Both the position numbers and the translations under genes were made by a program. Below the pieces are notes generated by a model. The model worked only from the letters and a program-made list of their open reading frames with translations. It did not search any database and was not told the origin of the DNA. This document shows, in pieces, positions 60,952 to 64,000 of a stretch of DNA of 64,000 nt. This DNA is from Labrys miyagiensis. Its GTDB lineage: Bacteria; Pseudomonadota; Alphaproteobacteria; Rhizobiales; Labraceae. Where the stretch lies: contig NZ_BSPC01000023.1 in the NCBI RefSeq assembly GCF_030160835.1, forward strand, positions 124,001 to 188,000. The letters are read 5' to 3'. The number at the start of each line of letters is the position of its first letter. Positions within the stretch are counted from its first letter, which is position 1.

Positions 60952-61156
60952 GCAACGCTCCATGGGCTGAAGGTTGGTCCTCACCCGTTTCGAACTTGTT
61001 CGCGGCAGGTCGGCACCGCGAAAAACGGGCTGTTGTCCGGGTCTTAACGCCTGTCCGCAATGGAAGGTTCCACGCTATCCCGCTAGGTCGACCGCCATGT
61101 CGACCCTCCCTGTTGCTCCCCACCGATGATGGGTTGATCCTCTGATAAGTCCGCCG

Positions 61157-62050
61157 TCACATCGCCGGCTTCAGCACATCCTCCAGTCCGATGCGGCGCA
61201 GCAGCTCCGCTCGCACACGATCGGCGACGCCGTTGACGATCTCGGCGCCGTCCTGCGAAGGGTCGATATGCACCCGGAAAGGACGCTTGCCGAAGGGCAG
61301 GTCCACGACCTTGACGATCGCATCGGCCACCGCGCCGGCATCGGCGTCGGCCGGTTCCAGCGAGGCGAGGCCCTTGAGCGCCACCTCGGGAATGCTGCCG
61401 GTCGGCCCGTTCCTGTACTCGGCCTCGCGCGCCTTGTCGGCCGGAGAGCCGGCATGGGCGAAGTGGTTGGTGCCCTTGGTGAAGGCGCCGGGCACGATGA
61501 TCGAGGTCTCGATGCCCCAGCGCGCAAGCTCGCCGGCATAGCTGACCGCCAGTGAATCCATGGCAGCCTTGGCTGCGAAGTAGGGCGCGAGATAAGGCGG
61601 CGTGCCACCGCGGCTGCTGGAGGAGGACACCCACACCATCAGCGCCCTGCCCTGCTCGCGCAGCTGGGGCAGCGCAGCGCGGTTGACGCGCTGGGTGCTA
61701 AGCACATTGACATCGTAAAGTTCGGCGAACTGCTCGGGCGTGAAGGCCTCGGCCGGACCGAAGGTCATGTGGCCGGCATTGTGGAGGACGACGTCGAGGC
61801 GGCCATTGTCGGCGACGATCTGCGCAACAGCGGCATCGGCGGAAGCCTGCGAGGCGACATCGAGTTCGATGCTGCGCAGATCGACCTTATGCTCGACGGC
61901 AAAGGCCTTGACCGCTTCGACCTGCGGCGCATTGCGGCCGGTGGTCTCGCGCATGCTGGCATAGACAATGTGGCCGGCATCGGCGAGCGCGCGGGCCGCA
62001 AGGGCGCCGAAACCGCTGGATGCACCGGTGATGAGGATGATCTGGGACAT
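61157..62050 (-). CDS. Short-chain dehydrogenase/reductase
   Basis: A 297-residue SDR. TGASSGFG (residues about 8-15) is the cofactor loop, NAG is in LHNAGHMTFG and the active site is SSSSS...YFAAK (YLAPYFAAKAAMDSLAVSYA; Tyr and Lys four apart). The C-terminus VNGVADRVRAELLRRIGLED is extended compared with short classical members. The ATG at 62050 (MSQIILITG) is preferred to 62083, which lies in the element. Confidence 0.87.
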   Translation of the reverse strand: MSQIILITGASSGFGALAARALADAGHIVYASMRETTGRNAPQVEAVKAFAVEHKVDLRSIELDVASQASADAAVAQIVADNGRLDVVLHNAGHMTFGPAEAFTPEQFAELYDVNVLSTQRVNRAALPQLREQGRALMVWVSSSSSRGGTPPYLAPYFAAKAAMDSLAVSYAGELARWGIETSIIVPGAFTKGTNHFAHAGSPADKAREAEYRNGPTGSIPEVALKGLASLEPADADAGAVADAIVKVVDLPFGKRPFRVHIDPSQDGAEIVNGVADRVRAELLRRIGLEDVLKPAM

Positions 62051-62067
62051 GGGTGTATTCCTTTTTC

Positions 62068-62127
62068 CTGGGAGCGCGGACATCTCAGCGACAGGCTCGC
62101 ATGTCGCTGAGATGTCCGCGCTCCCAG
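62068..62127. repeat. Family 1 palindromic element (short loop)
   Basis: CCTGGGAGCGCGGACATCTC / AGCGACA and TGTCGCTGAGATGTCCGCGC / TCCCAG, arms of about 27 bp with a 6-nt loop. It lies between the two SDR genes, with AAAAAGGAAT (ribosome binding site of the downstream gene) immediately beyond its edge. Confidence 0.85.
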
Positions 62128-62130
62128 TGG

Positions 62131-62871
62131 TCAGATGATCCCGCCATTGGCGCGCAGGGTCTGGCCGTTGATCCAGGCCCCGTCCGGGCCGGCGAGGAAG
62201 GCGACGGAAGCGGCGATGTCCTCCGGCTGTCCCAGGCGCTCCAGCGGCGCCAGCTTGGCGAGGCGGTCGACGAGCTCGGGCGACTTGCCATTGAGGAAAA
62301 GATCGGTGGCCGTCGGGCCGGGGGCGACCGAGTTCACCGTGATGGTGCGGCCGCGCAGTTCCTTGGCGAGCACGGAAGTGATGGCCTCGACGGCCGCCTT
62401 GGTGGCGGCATAGACGCCGTAGCCCGGCTGCAGCAGGCCGACCACGCTGGAAGAGAAGTTGATGATGCGGCCGCCCGGACGCAGGCGCTTGGCCGCCTCC
62501 CGCAGCGTGTTGAAGCTACCCTTGAGGTTGATGGCGACCTGACGGTCGAAACTGGCGTCGTCCGTCTCGCCGATCGGGGACAGCGTCATCACGCCGGCAT
62601 TGTTGACCAGCACGTCGACACCGCCGAAAGCCGCCTCAGCCGCGTCGAACATGTGCCTTACCGCGGCGGGATCGCTGACATCGGCCTGGGCGGCAAGCGC
62701 CCGCCCGCCGGCGCCCTCGATCTTGCGCACCAGTGCCTCGGCCAGGTCGGCGCTGCCGGCATAGTTGACCACGACCGTGAAACCATCCCGGGCCAGCCGC
62801 TCGGCAACAGCCGCGCCGATGCCGCGGGAAGCGCCGGTAACGAGAGCCATCTTGTTCGCATTCGTGTTCAT
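62131..62871 (-). CDS. Short-chain dehydrogenase/reductase
   Basis: A 246-residue classical SDR starting MNTNANKMALVTGASRGIGA. TGASRGIG is the cofactor loop, NNAG in VNNAGVMTLS, and the catalytic Ser, Tyr and Lys are in FSSSVVGLLQPGYGVYAATK. The Arg in TGASRGIG suggests NADP(H). It diverges from the LysR gene at 62979, with a 108-bp gap holding a good dyad, and is co-directional with the SDR gene downstream. Confidence 0.88.
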   Translation of the reverse strand: MNTNANKMALVTGASRGIGAAVAERLARDGFTVVVNYAGSADLAEALVRKIEGAGGRALAAQADVSDPAAVRHMFDAAEAAFGGVDVLVNNAGVMTLSPIGETDDASFDRQVAINLKGSFNTLREAAKRLRPGGRIINFSSSVVGLLQPGYGVYAATKAAVEAITSVLAKELRGRTITVNSVAPGPTATDLFLNGKSPELVDRLAKLAPLERLGQPEDIAASVAFLAGPDGAWINGQTLRANGGII

Positions 62872-62931
62872 GTCCGTTCTCCTTGTTTCAAGCCTTGCTC
62901 GATGGAGCGGACTATCTCCCTTTCCTTGATA

Positions 62932-62952
62932 CGGATAATCATCCATTATCCG
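62932..62952. promoter_or_regulatory. Probable LysR operator
   Basis: CGGATAAT-CATCC-ATTATCCG, a perfect 8-bp inverted repeat, 26 bp before the lysR start and 60 bp before the divergent SDR start; position and symmetry fit a LysR-type site. Confidence 0.55.
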
Positions 62953-62978
62953 GTATTACTATTCGGAAACTGGGAACA

Positions 62979-63869
62979 ATGGATCGCTTCGAGGCCCTGC
63001 GGGTGTTCACGCGCATCGTCGAGCGCCGCAGCTTCACCTTGGCCGCCCAGGACCTCGGGCTGCCACGCTCGACGGTGACGGAAGCGGTACAGCAGATCGA
63101 GGCGCGGCTCGGCGTGCGGCTGCTCCAGCGCACCACGCGCCATGTCAGCCCGACACTGGACGGGGAAGCCTATTACCGGCGCTGCATCGCCATCCTCGCC
63201 GATATCGAGGATGCCGAGGCCGCCTTCTCGGACGCCAAGCCGCGGGGCCTGTTGCGGATCGATGTCCATGCCACGCTGGCGCGCTTCTTCGTGCTGCCGG
63301 GCCTGCCGGACTTCATGGCCGATTACCCTGACCTGCAGCTCCATATCAGCGAAGGCGATCGCTTCGTCGATCTGGTACGCGAGGGCATCGACTGCGTGCT
63401 CAGGGTCGGCGATCTTCAGGACTCCTCGATGGTCGCCCGCCGGGTCGCCATGCTGCCGGAGGTGACCTGCGCGAGTCCGGCCTATCTCGCCCGCTTCGGC
63501 ACCCCGAAGACGCCGGACGATCTGGAAGGCCACCGCATGATCGGCTTCGTCTCCTCGGCGACGGGCAGCGTCATCCCGCTCGAACTACAGGTGGACGGCG
63601 CCATCCGCAATATTACCTTGCCGACGCCCGTCACCGTGGCCGGTGCCGAGACCCTGTTCGGCGCCGCGCTCGCCGGCCTCGGCCTCATCCAGGTGCCGCG
63701 CTATCGCCTCGGCCCCTATTTCGAGGCGGGCACGCTGGTGGAGGTCCTGAAGGATTATCCGCCGACACCGACGCCGGTATCCCTGCTCTACCCCCACAAC
63801 CGCCAGCTTTCACCGCGGGTCCGGGTGTTCATCGACTGGGTGACGAAGGAGTTTGCGGCGAGGGTGTAG
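62979..63869 (+). CDS. LysR family regulator
   Basis: A 296-residue LysR protein beginning MDRFEALRVFTRIVERRSFT. Helix-turn-helix FTLAAQDLGLPRSTVTEAVQ, then the two-lobed ligand domain (GLLRIDVHATLARFFVLPGL, FVDLVREGIDCVLRVGDLQD, AETLFGAALAGLGLIQVPRY). It belongs to the CrgA-type group. It probably regulates the divergent SDR pair. The TAG stop is followed at once by a family 1 element. Confidence 0.88.
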   Translation: MDRFEALRVFTRIVERRSFTLAAQDLGLPRSTVTEAVQQIEARLGVRLLQRTTRHVSPTLDGEAYYRRCIAILADIEDAEAAFSDAKPRGLLRIDVHATLARFFVLPGLPDFMADYPDLQLHISEGDRFVDLVREGIDCVLRVGDLQDSSMVARRVAMLPEVTCASPAYLARFGTPKTPDDLEGHRMIGFVSSATGSVIPLELQVDGAIRNITLPTPVTVAGAETLFGAALAGLGLIQVPRYRLGPYFEAGTLVEVLKDYPPTPTPVSLLYPHNRQLSPRVRVFIDWVTKEFAARV

Positions 63870-63981
63870 CTGGGAGCGGCTGTTTTTCCCGGGTGCGCGG
63901 ACGTCTCGTCCGCCTCTTCCTCTCCCGTCCACACGGCGGTTCCAAGAGCGGACGGGACGTCCGCGCACCCGGGAAACCCAG
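63870..63981. repeat. Family 1 palindromic element at the right edge
   Basis: CTGGGAGCGGCTGTTTTTCC, then CCCGGGTGCGCGGACGTCTC / GTCCGCCTCTT and AAGAGCGGACGGGACGTCCG / CGCACCCGGGAAA, closing with CCCAG. The symmetry extends outward as GTGTAGCTGGG / CCCAGTTACAC, i.e. to a TTA (TAA on the minus strand) that is probably the stop of the next, convergent gene; only about 19 bp of it are in the window. Confidence 0.8.
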
Positions 63982-64000
63982 TTACACCCGCCTGAACGTC

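Noticed and set aside
63982-64000. Partial minus-strand gene at the right edge (..TFRRV and TAA)
   Set aside because: Only six codons are visible; too short to support, so it is only mentioned with the neighbouring repeat.

Overview
The window is about 64 kb of GC-rich DNA with no rRNA, tRNA, phage or conjugation genes. Gene content points to an alphaproteobacterium of the order Hyphomicrobiales (Rhizobiales): a rhizobial-type glycerol ABC transporter, glycine-betaine demethylation with a four-subunit sarcosine oxidase, a urea ABC transporter, and intergenic TAGAGC...GCTCTAG palindromes of the rhizobial kind. The genus cannot be named from this sequence alone.

Layout. 1-9.5 kb: an AraC regulator running off the left edge, a pyridine nucleotide-disulfide oxidoreductase, a frameshifted phytanoyl-CoA dioxygenase gene, an ABC-F ATPase, an MFS transporter, an IlvD/Edd sugar-acid dehydratase, and small secreted or hypothetical proteins, one broken by a stop codon. 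9.5-13.5 kb: an FCD-type GntR regulator, a gene-free stretch ending in a strong terminator, an ArsR regulator, a RocB-like peptidase and a cupin. 13.6-24.7 kb: a glycine-betaine catabolic region with a Rieske demethylase (gbcA-like), its reductase partner carrying an internal deletion, an FAD oxidoreductase, a GbdR-like regulator, an ArsR/AHSA1 pair with an operator on the start codon, and soxBDAG. 24.9-31.1 kb: aldo/keto reductase, LysR/SDR divergon, aldehyde dehydrogenase, an unknown protein and a TPR protein. 31.2-42.1 kb: glpVUQPTS and glpR on the minus strand, glpD and glpK on the plus strand. 42.1-43.4 kb: gene remnants. 43.6-55.1 kb: a TetR regulator, the urtABCDE urea transporter (minus strand), then a nucleobase-permease-like hybrid histidine kinase with a LuxR-type response regulator (plus strand). 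55.1-64 kb: a HepT/MntA pair, a DUF899 - YCII - ECF sigma - SRPBCC cluster inside a partial duplication, MgtC, DUF3175, and two SDR genes with a LysR regulator.

How it works together. The GbdR-like regulator probably controls three promoters (gbcA, the FAD oxidoreductase, soxB), each carrying a TGTCG-N16-TGTCG type direct repeat with 21-bp periodicity about 67-71 nt before the start codon. Glycine betaine would be demethylated stepwise to glycine, with the last methyl passed to folate. Glycerol would enter through GlpVPQST, be phosphorylated by GlpK and oxidised by GlpD under GlpR control. GlpS and GlpT show complementary defects that predict one normal and one degenerate ATP site. The transporter-like kinase beside the urt operon is a plausible nitrogen-compound sensor.

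A striking feature is the density of palindromic intergenic elements of several families. They occupy most junctions of the urt operon, often abut stop codons, in one case encode the C-terminus of UrtC, and in another sit at an apparent deletion junction.
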